Source of the DNA: Nesterenkonia alba DSM 19423
Lineage (GTDB): Bacteria > Actinomycetota > Actinomycetes > Actinomycetales > Micrococcaceae
Direction of reading: 5' to 3'
NCBI RefSeq assembly: GCF_000421745.1
Contig: NZ_ATXP01000001.1
Coordinates: forward strand, 62,001 to 126,000
DNA: 64,000 nucleotides
Part shown: positions 46,293 to 55,634 of the stretch, one piece after another
Layout of the letters: each line of letters starts with the position of its first letter
Position numbering within the stretch: the first letter of the stretch is position 1
The notes under the pieces: model-generated
Told to the model about the DNA's origin: nothing
Database searches by the model: none
What the model saw: the letters and a program-made list of their open reading frames with translations, nothing else
Position numbers and translations under genes: made by a program

Positions 46293-47678
46293 ATGACCAG
46301 ACGAGACGACGCACCCCTACACCTCAACGCCTTTCTGATGAGCGTGGGACACCATGAGGCTGCCTGGCGGCTCCCGGAGAGCCCACTGCACCGGGAAACC
46401 CAGGTGGACCATTACATCAGCCTGGCGCAGACCGCCGAGCGGGGGAAGTTCGATTCCATCTTCTTCGCCGACAGTCCCCAGCTCTACACCGATATTGGGC
46501 GGCGTCCCGCCGGAGGTCTCGAACCCCTGACACTGCTATCAGCTATCGCGGTTCACACCGAACGGATCGGGCTGATCGCCACCGCCTCCACCTCGTACAA
46601 CAGCCCGTACAACCTGGCCCGTCGGTTCGCCTCGATCGATCACATCAGTCGGGGACGGGCCGGGTGGAATATTGTCACCACCGCCGGGCCGAACGCCGCT
46701 CGAAACTTCGGGCTCGAGGACCAACCCAGCCACCGGGAACGCTATGAACGGGCCGCCGAGTTCCTCCAGGTCGCCCAGGCACTCTGGCAAGGATGGGAGC
46801 CCGAGGCGGTGCTGGCTGATAAAGCCACTGGCATATGGGGCGACAACAGCAAGGTCCACCCCGCCGACCACCATGGGCGGTTCTACTCTGTGGCCGGTCC
46901 GCTCAACGTCCAGCGGACACCTCAGGTGTATCCGCTGCTGGTGCAGGCTGGCTCCTCTGAGGACGGGAAGAACCTCGCGGCACAGTACGCCGAGGCGATC
47001 TTCACCGCCCACCAGCGCATTGAAGATGCTGTTGCCTTCTACGACGACGTCAAAGCGCGAGCGGCCCGCCACGGACGGGATCCGCACCAGGTCAAAGTTC
47101 TCCCTGGCATCGTGCCGATCATCGGGGCCACCGAATCCGAGGCGCGCTCCAAGGAAGTGCAGCTGAACCGGCTGATCCGCCCGGAATACGCTCTGCAGCA
47201 ACTCACCCAGACCCTCAGGTTGGAACCCGGGGAGCTGAGCCTCGACCAACCATTGCCGGAATATCTTCCCGACGAGGACGAGATCGAAGGCTCGAAGTCC
47301 CGGTACAGTCTCATCGTTAGTCTCGCCCGTCGGGAGAACCTCACTGTGAGGGAACTCATCGGACGTCTCGGTGGCGGGCGTGGACATTTCACCTTCGCCG
47401 GCACCCCAGAACAGGTTGCCGATGTCATCGAACAGTGGTTCACCCACGGAGCCGCCGATGGGTTCAACATCATGCCACCGGCCTTGCCCTCGGGGCTCGA
47501 AGAGTTCGTCGACACCGTGGTTCCCATCCTTCAAGAACGGGGACTGTTCCGCAGCGATTACACGGCCACCACACTGCGCGGCCACTACGGGTTACCGGTT
47601 CCACCGTTCACCCGGCCACAGGAGCTCAGCCGACCTCGAGCCGCCCTGGCCATCGAGAGCACCAGGGAAGGACACTGA
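46293..47678 (+). CDS. flavin-dependent monooxygenase, NtaA/SnaA/DszA (DmoA) group
   Basis: The 461-residue bacterial-luciferase-like protein has the NtaA-family pattern: LNAFLMSVGHHEAAWRLPES, FDSIFFADSPQL, and SRGRAGWNIVTTAGPNAARNFGLED. A PVLVQAGSS-like motif and an FTFAGTPEQVADVIEQWF C-terminal segment follow. Such enzymes use reduced FMN and oxygen to cleave C-S or C-N bonds in substrates such as dibenzothiophene sulfone, dimethyl sulfide or nitrilotriacetate. The operon suggests a sulfur compound. AAGGAG precedes ATG 46293; the longer open frame overlaps ssuB without support. The exact substrate is unknown. Confidence 0.88.
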   Translation: MTRRDDAPLHLNAFLMSVGHHEAAWRLPESPLHRETQVDHYISLAQTAERGKFDSIFFADSPQLYTDIGRRPAGGLEPLTLLSAIAVHTERIGLIATASTSYNSPYNLARRFASIDHISRGRAGWNIVTTAGPNAARNFGLEDQPSHRERYERAAEFLQVAQALWQGWEPEAVLADKATGIWGDNSKVHPADHHGRFYSVAGPLNVQRTPQVYPLLVQAGSSEDGKNLAAQYAEAIFTAHQRIEDAVAFYDDVKARAARHGRDPHQVKVLPGIVPIIGATESEARSKEVQLNRLIRPEYALQQLTQTLRLEPGELSLDQPLPEYLPDEDEIEGSKSRYSLIVSLARRENLTVRELIGRLGGGRGHFTFAGTPEQVADVIEQWFTHGAADGFNIMPPALPSGLEEFVDTVVPILQERGLFRSDYTATTLRGHYGLPVPPFTRPQELSRPRAALAIESTREGH

Positions 47679-47680
47679 CC

Positions 47681-48844
47681 ATGACGAGTCGATACCTCTG
47701 GTACGTGCCGAACCAGACTGTTCCCGGGCACCGGGGTGATGAGATCCGCCCCGACCACAACTCTCTGGAGACCCTCACGGAGCATGCCCGCGCGGTAGAG
47801 CGTCACGGCTGGGAAGGTGCGCTCATCGGTACCGGGTGGTCCCGGCCGGACACCTTCACAGTGGGGGCCACTCTGGCCGCCCGGACCGAAACGTTCAAGC
47901 CGTTGATTGCCGCCCGTCCCGGGTACTGGCACCCGGCGAACTTCGCGGCCGCAACCTCCACGCTGGACCACTTAACCGGCGGACGGGTTCTGGTGAACAT
48001 CGTCACCGGCACCGATGATCCCGATGCCTACGGAGACACCCTCACCGACCGGGCGGGCCGCTATGCTCGGACCGCGGAGTTCCTCCACGTGGTGCGGCGA
48101 CTGTGGACCGAGACCTCGGTGACTCACCACGGCCGGTACTACCAGCTCGACGACGCCACCCTCGGCATCGCTCCGAGGGGCACCGAACAGCGGGGGCACC
48201 CCACACTGTACTTCGGTGGAGCCTCTGAAGAGGCGGAACGGGTCGCCGCCGCCGAAGCCGATGTGCAGTTGTTCTGGGGTGAGACCTACGCGGCCATCCA
48301 CGAACGCATCCAACGGTTGAAGGCGCTCTCCGAAGAGCTCGACCGCCAGCATCCGCCACTGGAGTTCGGCCTGCGTACCACCGTGGTGGTTCGAGACACC
48401 AGTGAAGAAGCGTGGGAGGATGCCCGCGCTCGGGTCGCCACCATGGCACGCAACGACGCCGGACACTGGCGGCGCACCCGCGAAAAGGGCCGGGGTCAAC
48501 TCGGTTCTGTCGGGCAAGAACGCCTCGAGGCCCTCGGTGCGGAGGACGAGGTCCTCGATGATGTTCTCTACACCGCGCCTTCCCGGGTCGGCGGCGGAGG
48601 AGCTGGCACCACGTGGCTGGTCGGCTCCTACCAGGAAGTCGCCAACGCCTTGGAGAAATACCGGAGCCTGGGAATTACTCACTTCGTGCTCTCCGACACC
48701 CCCTATCTCCGGGAGATTCCCCGGGTTGGGGACCACGTACTGCCTCTGCTTCGGGCCGCAGAATCCGCCCAGGCTGCAGAACACCACAGCACCACAGAGA
48801 ACACCACCGTGCACAGCCCCACTCTCGTCCAAGGCACGCTCTGA
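47681..48844 (+). CDS. ssuD: alkanesulfonate monooxygenase (SsuD-like)
   Basis: The 387-residue luciferase-like protein fits SsuD: it starts YLWYVPNQTVPGHRG, contains the FMN-site segments GTGWSRPDTFTVGATLAARTETFKPLIAARPG and GGRVLVNIVTGTDDPD, then RTAEFLHVVRRLW, and ends with VGSYQEVANALEKYRSLGITHFVLSDTPYLRE. It would release sulfite from alkanesulfonates with FMNH2 and O2. ATG 47681 lies two bases after the stop of the upstream monooxygenase. The C-terminus has a longer His/Thr-rich tail than E. coli SsuD. Confidence 0.92.
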   Translation: MTSRYLWYVPNQTVPGHRGDEIRPDHNSLETLTEHARAVERHGWEGALIGTGWSRPDTFTVGATLAARTETFKPLIAARPGYWHPANFAAATSTLDHLTGGRVLVNIVTGTDDPDAYGDTLTDRAGRYARTAEFLHVVRRLWTETSVTHHGRYYQLDDATLGIAPRGTEQRGHPTLYFGGASEEAERVAAAEADVQLFWGETYAAIHERIQRLKALSEELDRQHPPLEFGLRTTVVVRDTSEEAWEDARARVATMARNDAGHWRRTREKGRGQLGSVGQERLEALGAEDEVLDDVLYTAPSRVGGGGAGTTWLVGSYQEVANALEKYRSLGITHFVLSDTPYLREIPRVGDHVLPLLRAAESAQAAEHHSTTENTTVHSPTLVQGTL

Positions 48845-48872
48845 TCGATCCCACCGTGACAAGGAGACAGAC

Positions 48873-49412
48873 ATGACCGCCGTATCCCTCAGCCCAGCTG
48901 TGGCCACACCACAGGCCGATCTCACCGACCCCGCCGCTTTGCGCACCATCTACGCCCAGTTCCCCCAGGGAGTTGTGGTGATCTCTGCGGAGATCAACGG
49001 TGTCCCCGATGGACTGGTGGCCGCGACCTTCACCGTGGGGGTGAGTCTTCAACCACCCTTGGTGAGCTTCGCGGTACAGAAGAGTTCCCGCACTTGGCCT
49101 CGACTGCGGGCGGTCACCGACCACATCGGTGTCTCCGTGCTGGGCCCTGAGCAATCCCACCTGGTGCGGCAGATTGGCTCCAAAGACCCGGCAGGCCGGT
49201 TCGCCGGCGTCGGGACCCGCCACCATCCTGGAGGGGCGCTCACCCTGGAGCCCACCCCATTGTGGTTCGCCACGCGGGTGTACAACGAGTTCCCCGCCGG
49301 GGATCACGACGTTGTCGTCCTCGAAGTGCTGAACTACGGGGTGGAACACAACGCCGGGGCCCTGGTGTTCCACCAGAGTGAACTCAAACAGCTCAGCCGA
49401 CTGTCTCATTGA
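48873..49412 (+). CDS. flavin reductase (SsuE-equivalent, FRD family)
   Basis: The 179-residue protein shows the flavin reductase-like split-barrel: LRTIYAQFPQGVVVISAEINGVPDGLVAATF, VSLQPPLVSFAVQKSSRTWPRL, and FAGVGTRHHPGGAL. It probably supplies FMNH2 to the two monooxygenases encoded upstream. It differs in family from E. coli SsuE (flavodoxin-like), so the function is equivalent by context rather than by descent. ACAAGGAGACAG before ATG 48873 is a strong ribosome site, and the gap to ssuD is 28 bp. Confidence 0.88.
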   Translation: MTAVSLSPAVATPQADLTDPAALRTIYAQFPQGVVVISAEINGVPDGLVAATFTVGVSLQPPLVSFAVQKSSRTWPRLRAVTDHIGVSVLGPEQSHLVRQIGSKDPAGRFAGVGTRHHPGGALTLEPTPLWFATRVYNEFPAGDHDVVVLEVLNYGVEHNAGALVFHQSELKQLSRLSH

Positions 49413-49473
49413 GAGGCCAGCCAGGCTGGGCCAGTGTTCAGGCCCGACATCGAGATCTGACCCCGGAGGTTTC

Positions 49474-50364
49474 ATGACCGTCCAGTCCACCACCGCCCAG
49501 CCCACGACTGCTCAGCCTGAGGGTGTCGATGCCGCCGAGAGTGCCACCGGTCACCAGCGGTTGCGACAGCGGTATGGCGCTGAACAGCACTGGCAGCCAC
49601 CGGCGTGGAATCAGACGTTGGATGTCCTGCTGCGTCACCGCTCGGTCCGCCAGTGGCGGGATGAACCGGTTGACGACGCCACGCTGCGGACCCTCATCGC
49701 CGCCGGGCAGTCGGGTTCGACCTCCTCGAATCAGCAGATCGTCAGTGTGGTCGCCGTCCGGGACCCGGAGCGCAAGCAGGCCCTGGCAGAGGTCGGTGGT
49801 CCGCGCCAGGCTGGGCACATCAGCACTGCCCCGGTGGTGCTGGTCTGGCTCATCGACTACTCCCATGCCCGCCGGTTGGCCGAGCAGGCCGGGGCGCAGA
49901 TCCCCGGGCAGGAGTACCTCGATGCGGTGCTCGTGGCAGCCACTGACATCGGCATCGCCGGGCAGAACACGGTCGTCGCCGCCGAATCCCTCGGGTTGGG
50001 TGCAGTGTTCCTCGGTTCCCTACGGAACGACGTCGACCGGGTCGCCGAGATTCTCAACCTGCCGGAGGGAGTCGTGGCTTTCCTCGGCCTAGAGATCGGT
50101 CACCCGGACCCCGAGGAGCCGGCCGGGATCAAACCCCGTCTGCCCCAGGAGGCGGTGTTGCACTTCGAGGAGTACGACGCCGACCGGGCCGCCGCCGCCT
50201 ATGCCGGCTACGACGACACCCTGGCGGAGTATTACGCCGGTTATGGGCAACAGCACGTATGGAGCCGGCAGCTGCTCAAACGACTTTCAGAGAAGGCGAC
50301 GACCTCCACCCAACGGCACCTGCTGCGCCGGGCCTTTGAGAAGGCCCAGCTGAAGCTGCGCTGA
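49474..50364 (+). CDS. nitroreductase-family FMN oxidoreductase (NfsA/FRP-like)
   Basis: The 296-residue protein matches NADPH-dependent flavin oxidoreductases: LLRHRSVRQWRDEPVDDATLRTLIAAGQSGSTSSNQQIVSVV at the FMN site, a TDIGIAGQNTVVAAESLGLGAVFLGSLRN helix, and a C-terminal arm with YYAGYGQQHVWSRQ. GGAGGT precedes ATG 49474; the in-frame start at 49378 overlaps the previous gene. Its place at the end of the sulfonate operon suggests an auxiliary source of reduced flavin, but a separate detoxifying role is also possible. It converges on the minus-strand gene with only 2 bp between the stops. Confidence 0.87.
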   Translation: MTVQSTTAQPTTAQPEGVDAAESATGHQRLRQRYGAEQHWQPPAWNQTLDVLLRHRSVRQWRDEPVDDATLRTLIAAGQSGSTSSNQQIVSVVAVRDPERKQALAEVGGPRQAGHISTAPVVLVWLIDYSHARRLAEQAGAQIPGQEYLDAVLVAATDIGIAGQNTVVAAESLGLGAVFLGSLRNDVDRVAEILNLPEGVVAFLGLEIGHPDPEEPAGIKPRLPQEAVLHFEEYDADRAAAAYAGYDDTLAEYYAGYGQQHVWSRQLLKRLSEKATTSTQRHLLRRAFEKAQLKLR

Positions 50365-50366
50365 GC

Positions 50367-50858
50367 TCAGGGGATCTTCGGCACTGTATTGGTGGCTGCT
50401 TCCCGCAGCTCACCCGGGGTGACATCGGCTCCGCGCTGGAGTTCATCGATCTGGCGGAAGGTGGTCTTCACCGCCTCCAGCAGTACCTGGCGCAGCCGCG
50501 GCAGAACTGCAGCGATGTGCTCACGGGTGGGCAGTTGATCCTTCCCTGCGGCGAAAATCCCGATGGTGGCGATCAGCCCGGTCCCGTCCGTGGTGGCCAA
50601 CAGCTTGGCCCCCTTCATCCGTTCGGTGCGCTCCCGTAAGATCTCGGCCAGCTTGTCATCCGGGACGCCTTCCGGGCGGCTGAAGAGGCAGAAGAGATCC
50701 AGGTACTCGGGATCCCCTGCGGCGGTGTCGTTGATGAAGAAACGGTACTCGCCGTCGTCGAGCTTCAAATCGCCGTCGCCGTCTACCTCGAACCCCCAGC
50801 CGAGGTCCTCAACAACTGCTTCCTTGTACCGCTGTGCCCAGTGTTCGTGCAGTGCCAT
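50367..50858 (-). CDS. unknown soluble protein (163 aa)
   Basis: The product has a mixed alpha/beta pattern, a DLKLDDGEYRFFINDTAAGDPEYLDLFCLF segment, and a helical, charged C-terminal half. There is no signal peptide and no membrane helix. The look resembles YbjN or type III chaperone-like folds, but I cannot support that from sequence alone. The ATG is preceded by AGGGAA on the minus strand. The ends converge with the nitroreductase gene; upstream is mscL in the same direction, 121 bp away. Confidence 0.72.
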   Translation of the reverse strand: MALHEHWAQRYKEAVVEDLGWGFEVDGDGDLKLDDGEYRFFINDTAAGDPEYLDLFCLFSRPEGVPDDKLAEILRERTERMKGAKLLATTDGTGLIATIGIFAAGKDQLPTREHIAAVLPRLRQVLLEAVKTTFRQIDELQRGADVTPGELREAATNTVPKIP

Positions 50859-50979
50859 GGTGCCTAGTTCCCTTCCGTTGATGTCATCGGTTCCGGTGCG
50901 AGGCTGGTGGTGAGCGCCTCACGAACACCACGCTAAGGCAGGGGTCGGACATCGTTGTCCTCCAGGGTCAGTCCGCCGG

Positions 50980-51516
50980 TCAGTCCTTACCCCAGACGAT
51001 GGTTTTGGCTCGACCGAGCAGACCGGATTTCGCCTCGGCCTCTTCCTTGGCTTGCTGTTCCTCTTCGGCTTTCTTCTCCGCCTCGACTAGGGATTGGATG
51101 AACGCCGGGTTGGTCACCTCAGTTTGGGCCTTGAGCTGGTCGCGGATCTCGCGCAGCAGCACGATGTTCTCCTCCGGGGCCTCCTCCGGCTCCCCGAGGG
51201 CGGCATTGCGAGCCTCGATCATCTTGTTCATCGGCATCACGATGACAAAGTAGATCGCCGCGGCGATGAGCAAGAAGTTCACCACCTGGGTCAGCAGTAT
51301 GCCGAAACGCATCGGCGGACCATCCAGACCCGGGAGCACCAGGGTGAAGAGATTGTCGAAGTCGGGATCCTGGGCGAAGAGCTGCCCGATCAGCGGCATC
51401 AGCACGTGCTCGACCAAGGCATTGACGACCGCGCCGAAGGCTGCACCGAGGACCACCGCGACGGCGAGATCGACGACGTTGCCCTGTTTAATGAAGTTCA
51501 GAAATCCCTTGAGCAT
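50980..51516 (-). CDS. mscL: large-conductance mechanosensitive channel
   Basis: The protein opens with FLNFIKQGNVVDLAVAVVLGAAFGAVVNALVEHVLMPLIG, the MscL N-terminal amphipathic helix and pore-lining TM1. TM2 lies at about 72-98 (LLTQVVNFLLIAAAIYFVIV), and a helical basic/acidic C-terminal bundle extends the protein to 178 residues, longer than the common 130-150. MscL opens under membrane tension to release solutes after hypo-osmotic shock. It lies downstream of the carboxypeptidase gene, with a 45-bp gap. Confidence 0.95.
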   Translation of the reverse strand: MLKGFLNFIKQGNVVDLAVAVVLGAAFGAVVNALVEHVLMPLIGQLFAQDPDFDNLFTLVLPGLDGPPMRFGILLTQVVNFLLIAAAIYFVIVMPMNKMIEARNAALGEPEEAPEENIVLLREIRDQLKAQTEVTNPAFIQSLVEAEKKAEEEQQAKEEAEAKSGLLGRAKTIVWGKD

Positions 51517-51561
51517 GCGTTCAGTCTAAGCGGCTCGGAGATCGCAGGGCAGCCGGTGGTC

Positions 51562-52434
51562 TCAGCTATGCAGATGGGGATCAGTCGCGTAGTCGTGTTC
51601 GTAGTCCGGAGCAGGCGGTTGCTCCCAGTACTCCTCAAGGGTCACTCCCGCCTGGACCACCTCCGTGGCAGTTTCCACACCCAGGTACCGCAGATGCCAG
51701 GGTTCGTAGAAGTACCCGGTGATCTCCTGGGCTTCAGCCCCGTCCGGGTAGCGGATGATGAACCCGAACTCGTGGGCGTGCTCAGCGACCCACATGCCCT
51801 CGGGGGTCTCCCCGAAGCACTGCCCCAGCTGGCATTCGGGGTTCTCGATGCTCGCTAAATCCACCGCCAGACCAGTCTGATGTTCGGAGTAGCCCGGCCG
51901 GGCCGTGGACTCATCAGTGGCCTGCTGGCCCCGCTCGGCATACCGGGTCTCATAGAGACTGCGCTGATGCTCAAACCCCCGGTAGGCGGTACTTACCGCC
52001 AGGGCGAGTCCCTCGGCTGCGGCCGCGGCGAAGAGGTCCTCACAGGCCTCGGCGGCCTCAGCGCGCATCATCTGCGGTGTTTCATAGACACCCCGCAGAT
52101 CAAGCACACGCAGGTCATCGGGTTCGTAGTTGGCCGGCTCCAACGGGTTGCGCTTGTTGACCAACACGTAGCGGGAATCTGCATCCCAACTGGGATCCGA
52201 GGCCCGTGTTGGGGTCGGACTCGGAGTGTCCGTCTCAGCAGGGGTCTCAGCGGATGGGGTGGAGGTCTCCGCAGGCTGCGTATCAGCCGGTGAGGGTGCA
52301 GCCGAGCCCGAGGGTGTCGTCTGCCCCGGGGAGATCGGCTCACCGGCGCAGGCGCTGAGCCCTAGAGTCGCCGCGGCTGCCAACAGCACCCGGCGGGAGA
52401 GCAGCCCCTCCGGCGTCGTCGTCGGCTGTGTCAT
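51562..52434 (-). CDS. VanY-type D,D-carboxypeptidase lipoprotein
   Basis: After a signal with twin arginines (SRRVLLAAAATLGLSACAGE), a lipobox Cys and a Ser/Thr/Pro/Glu-rich spacer, a peptidase M15B domain follows. SEHQTGLAVDL provides the His and Asp zinc ligands, and EPWHLRY the second His. VanY-like enzymes trim D-Ala from peptidoglycan stems. I prefer Met at 52434 because GAAGG lies just upstream; an in-frame Met at 52452 would add six residues. The Arg-Arg motif suggests Tat export followed by lipidation. It lies between coaA and mscL on the minus strand. Confidence 0.87.
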   Translation of the reverse strand: MTQPTTTPEGLLSRRVLLAAAATLGLSACAGEPISPGQTTPSGSAAPSPADTQPAETSTPSAETPAETDTPSPTPTRASDPSWDADSRYVLVNKRNPLEPANYEPDDLRVLDLRGVYETPQMMRAEAAEACEDLFAAAAAEGLALAVSTAYRGFEHQRSLYETRYAERGQQATDESTARPGYSEHQTGLAVDLASIENPECQLGQCFGETPEGMWVAEHAHEFGFIIRYPDGAEAQEITGYFYEPWHLRYLGVETATEVVQAGVTLEEYWEQPPAPDYEHDYATDPHLHS

Positions 52435-52458
52435 CTGACCTTCGCGTGGCATTCTGCC

Positions 52459-53508
52459 TCAGACCTTGCGCAACAACACTCGGGAGACGCTGTGGTCGGC
52501 ATCCTTGACCATGACCAGCTTGGCTCGGGAACGGGTCGGGGCGATGTTCTCCCGCAGGTTCGGACCGTTAATCCGCTGCCAGATATCTGTGGAGCGGGCC
52601 ACTGCCTGCTCATCGGTGAGGGTGCTGTAGCGGTGGAAGTAACTGTTCGGATCAGCGAAGGCCCCGTGACGCAACCGCATGAACCGTTCTACGTACCAGC
52701 GTTCGATATCCTCGGCCCGGGCGTCCACGTAGACGGAGAAGTCGAAGAAATCACTCAGCGCCAAGCCGGTGGTGCCATCGTCACGGACCCGGGCCGGCTG
52801 GAGCACATTGAGTCCTTCGAGAATCAGCACATCCGGGCGGCGGACAACGACCTCTTCGCCCGGAACGATGTCGTAGTGCAGGTGCGAGTACTTCGGAGCC
52901 CGCACCTCCGGTTGCCCGGACTTCACCTGAGCGACGAACCGCAGCAGCGCCCGGCGGTTATACGCCTCCGGGAAGCCCTTACGGTCCATCAACCCCCGGC
53001 GCTGAAGCTCCGCATTGGGGTAGAGGAACCCATCGGTGGTGACCAACTCCACCTGAGGTGTGGACGGCCAGCGACGTAGCAGTTCCTGAAGCACGCGTGA
53101 GGTAGTCGACTTCCCCACGGCCACCGAACCGGCTACCCCGATGACAAACGGCGTCCGCCGGTGCTCCTCACGCAGGAACTCATTGGTCCGTTCCCGCAGG
53201 TGGGCGTTGGCCTCAACGTAGATGGACAGCAGGCGGCTCAGCGGCAGGTAGATTTGCTCCACCTCATTGAGGGAGAGGTGCTCGCCGATACCGCGGAGCC
53301 GGTCGACATCGTGCTGATTCAGTGGCTGCTCGATCGACTCGGCAAGCCGACCCCAGGTCTCCCGGTCCAGCTCCGCGAACGGAGAATACGACGACGCCGG
53401 CTCGGCCGCGGGAGACCCCGCCCACGGTGCGGTGTTGTGAAAGTTCGGCACGGGGGTCACAGGGGGTACGGCGCGGCCCGGCGGCTGAGGGTCAGGCTGG
53501 GCGGTCAC
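52459..53508 (-). CDS. coaA: type I pantothenate kinase
   Basis: CoaA phosphorylates pantothenate in the first step of coenzyme A synthesis. The P-loop [12 protein letters not shown] lies at residues 124-135, followed by [39 protein letters not shown] and [11 protein letters not shown], all typical of the PRK-like type I enzyme. The first 45 or so residues are a Pro-rich extension, so the true start could be downstream of the GTG at 53508. The stop lies 24 bp before the carboxypeptidase start. It is divergent from glmS. Confidence 0.94.
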   Translation of the reverse strand: MTAQPDPQPPGRAVPPVTPVPNFHNTAPWAGSPAAEPASSYSPFAELDRETWGRLAESIEQPLNQHDVDRLRGIGEHLSLNEVEQIYLPLSRLLSIYVEANAHLRERTNEFLREEHRRTPFVIGVAGSVAVGKSTTSRVLQELLRRWPSTPQVELVTTDGFLYPNAELQRRGLMDRKGFPEAYNRRALLRFVAQVKSGQPEVRAPKYSHLHYDIVPGEEVVVRRPDVLILEGLNVLQPARVRDDGTTGLALSDFFDFSVYVDARAEDIERWYVERFMRLRHGAFADPNSYFHRYSTLTDEQAVARSTDIWQRINGPNLRENIAPTRSRAKLVMVKDADHSVSRVLLRKV

Positions 53509-53625
53509 CCTGAGAGGATACTCTTCCGCCGGCAGGGCCCGCGTTCTGGTGACACCTCTTCGACAGATCGGAGGATGAGATCGGAGCAGGCCCAGCGCCT
53601 CCCCACTGCGCTCAGTTTCCCGCGT

Positions 53626-53631
53626 TAAGGT
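53626..53631 (+). promoter_or_regulatory. -10 box TAAGGT before glmS, near-leaderless arrangement
   Basis: TAAGGT ends 7 bp before the glmS ATG, so transcription would begin at or within a few bases of the start codon. Its AAGG could alternatively serve as a ribosome site for a transcript starting upstream. The preceding TTCCCGCGT matches the bases before glmM closely. Confidence 0.4.
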
Positions 53632-53638
53632 GACCCCT

Positions 53639-55528
53639 ATGTGTGGAATCGTGGGTTATGTGGGCTCTGCGGCGTCGTCGTCGGTCTCTGGTGCTGCTGG
53701 TGGTCGAGTGGCGTTGGATGTGTTGTTAGAGGGTCTGCGTCGGTTGGAGTATCGAGGGTACGACTCTGCAGGTGTGGCCACGATGAGTCAGGGGCAGCTT
53801 TCGGTGCGGAAGAAGGCGGGGAAGCTGTCGAATGTGCTGGCTGAGATTCAGGCCGACCCGATGGTTCCGGGTGTGGTGGGGATTGGGCATACCCGGTGGG
53901 CAACTCATGGTGGTCCTACGGACGTGAATGCGCATCCGCATCTGGATGCTGCGGGGAAGTTGGCGGTGATCCATAACGGGATTATTGAGAACTTCTCCTC
54001 GTTGCGGGCCCGGTTGGTGGCTGAGGGCGTGGTGTTTGAGTCTCAGACTGATACTGAGGTGGCGGCGAAGTTGCTGGGCCGGGTCTTTGAGACCTCTGCT
54101 GGTGGGGATCTGACCGAGGCGATGCGGCAGGTGGTCAACCAGTTAGAGGGTGCGTTTACGTTGTTGGCGGTGCATGTCGATCAGCCTGACCGGGTGGTGG
54201 CGGCTCGGCGGAACAGTCCTTTGGTGGTGGGCCTGGGTGATGGGGAGAATTTCCTGGGTAGTGACGTTTCAGCGTTTATTGATTTCACCAGGGATGCGGT
54301 GGAGTTGGAGCAGGATCAGATTGTGACGATCACTGCTGATGAGGTGGCGATCATCGGGTTTGATGGGGTTGCTGCTCAGGGCAGGCAGTTCTATGTGGAT
54401 TGGGATGCCTCGGCTGCGGAGAAGGGCGGGTTCGCCACGTTCATGGAGAAAGAGATCCATGACCAGCCCAAGGCGGTGGAGGATACGTTGCTGGGCCGGA
54501 CTGATGAGTCGGGTCGGTTGCAATTGGATGAGTTGCGGATTCCGGTGGCGGAGTTAAAGGCAGTGAGCAAGATTATTGTGATCGCCTGTGGGACCGCTGC
54601 TTATGCAGGGATGGTGGCGAAGTACGCTATTGAGCATTGGTGCCGGATTCCAGTGGAGGTGGAATTGGCCCATGAGTTCCGGTATCGGGATCCGATTATT
54701 GATGACACCACCTTGATTGTTTCAGTCTCTCAGTCGGGAGAGACGATGGATACGCTGATGGCGGTCCGGTATGCCAAGGAGCAAGGTGCCAGGACGGTGT
54801 CGATTTGTAATACCAATGGGTCCACGATTCCGCGGGAGTCTGATGCGGTGTTGTATACCCATGCCGGCCCGGAGATCGCGGTGGCCTCGACCAAAGCGTT
54901 TCTGGCTCAGATCACCGCGGCGTATTTACTGGGGTTGTATTTAGCGCAGTTGCGCGGGCAGATGTTCACCGAGCAGATCCGTGACATTTTGGCGGATTTG
55001 CATAAGATCCCGCAGAAGATCACTGAGATTTTGGCTGGCGCTGAGCAGGTGAAGTCTTTGGCCAGGTCGATGAAGGATTCGCCTTCGGTGTTGTTCTTGG
55101 GTCGGCATGTGGGTTACCCGGTGGCATTGGAAGGGGCGTTGAAGCTTAAAGAGCTGGCTTATATTCATGCTGAGGGTTTCGCGGCCGGGGAGTTGAAGCA
55201 TGGGCCGATCGCGTTGATTGAAGAGGGTCAACCGGTGTTTGTGGTGGTGCCTTCTCCGCACGGGAGGCACTCGCTGCATTCGAAGGTGGTCTCTAATATT
55301 CAGGAGGTCCGCGCCCGGGGTGCCAAGACCATCACTGTGGCCGAGGCCGGTGATGATGATGTGCGTGAGTACTCCGAGGAGGTGTTCTTCGTTCCGGAGA
55401 CGCCTCCGATGTTGATGCCGCTGTTGGCTACGGTGCCGCTGCAGATCTTTGCCTGCACGTTGGCCTCGGAGAAAGGCTACGACGTCGACCAGCCCCGCAA
55501 CCTCGCGAAATCCGTCACCGTGGAGTAG
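53639..55528 (+). CDS. glmS: glutamine-fructose-6-phosphate aminotransferase (isomerizing)
   Basis: GlmS makes glucosamine-6-phosphate, the entry to amino sugars. The N-terminal Cys2 nucleophile (MCGIVGYVG), HTRWATHG and the Ntn-hydrolase glutaminase domain are followed by two SIS domains ([60 protein letters not shown]) and the C-terminal [13 protein letters not shown]. The 629-residue length is normal, with a small Ser/Ala insert near residue 13. ATG 53639 is the only start that exposes Cys2. Codon use is strongly G/T-ending (for example, all five His codons in the first 120 codons are CAT) until roughly the last 25 codons, mirroring glmM. Confidence 0.98.
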   Translation: MCGIVGYVGSAASSSVSGAAGGRVALDVLLEGLRRLEYRGYDSAGVATMSQGQLSVRKKAGKLSNVLAEIQADPMVPGVVGIGHTRWATHGGPTDVNAHPHLDAAGKLAVIHNGIIENFSSLRARLVAEGVVFESQTDTEVAAKLLGRVFETSAGGDLTEAMRQVVNQLEGAFTLLAVHVDQPDRVVAARRNSPLVVGLGDGENFLGSDVSAFIDFTRDAVELEQDQIVTITADEVAIIGFDGVAAQGRQFYVDWDASAAEKGGFATFMEKEIHDQPKAVEDTLLGRTDESGRLQLDELRIPVAELKAVSKIIVIACGTAAYAGMVAKYAIEHWCRIPVEVELAHEFRYRDPIIDDTTLIVSVSQSGETMDTLMAVRYAKEQGARTVSICNTNGSTIPRESDAVLYTHAGPEIAVASTKAFLAQITAAYLLGLYLAQLRGQMFTEQIRDILADLHKIPQKITEILAGAEQVKSLARSMKDSPSVLFLGRHVGYPVALEGALKLKELAYIHAEGFAAGELKHGPIALIEEGQPVFVVVPSPHGRHSLHSKVVSNIQEVRARGAKTITVAEAGDDDVREYSEEVFFVPETPPMLMPLLATVPLQIFACTLASEKGYDVDQPRNLAKSVTVE

Positions 55529-55601
55529 GCCTCCGCCACGTCTCGCCCGACCGGTTTTCCTCGCAACATTGTGGTGTGACATTCCGCGGGGAGGAGGCAC
55601 T

Positions 55602-55634
55602 ATGGCTGGGAAGAATGGAAGGAGAGGGGCATGA
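55602..55634 (+). CDS. putative 10-residue leader ORF coupled to acpS
   Basis: ATG 55602 is preceded by an excellent GGGGAGGAGG ribosome site and encodes [10 protein letters not shown]. Its TGA stop overlaps the acpS ATG (ATGA). The arrangement suggests a leader peptide or a translational coupler. AGGAGAGGGG inside the ORF serves acpS directly, so the ORF could also be incidental. Confidence 0.4.
   Translation: MAGKNGRRGA

Noticed and set aside
47435-47680. Longer N-terminus for ssuD reading back into the upstream monooxygenase gene
   Set aside because: The added residues are unlike SsuD, and the ATG at 47681 gives the exact family N-terminus.
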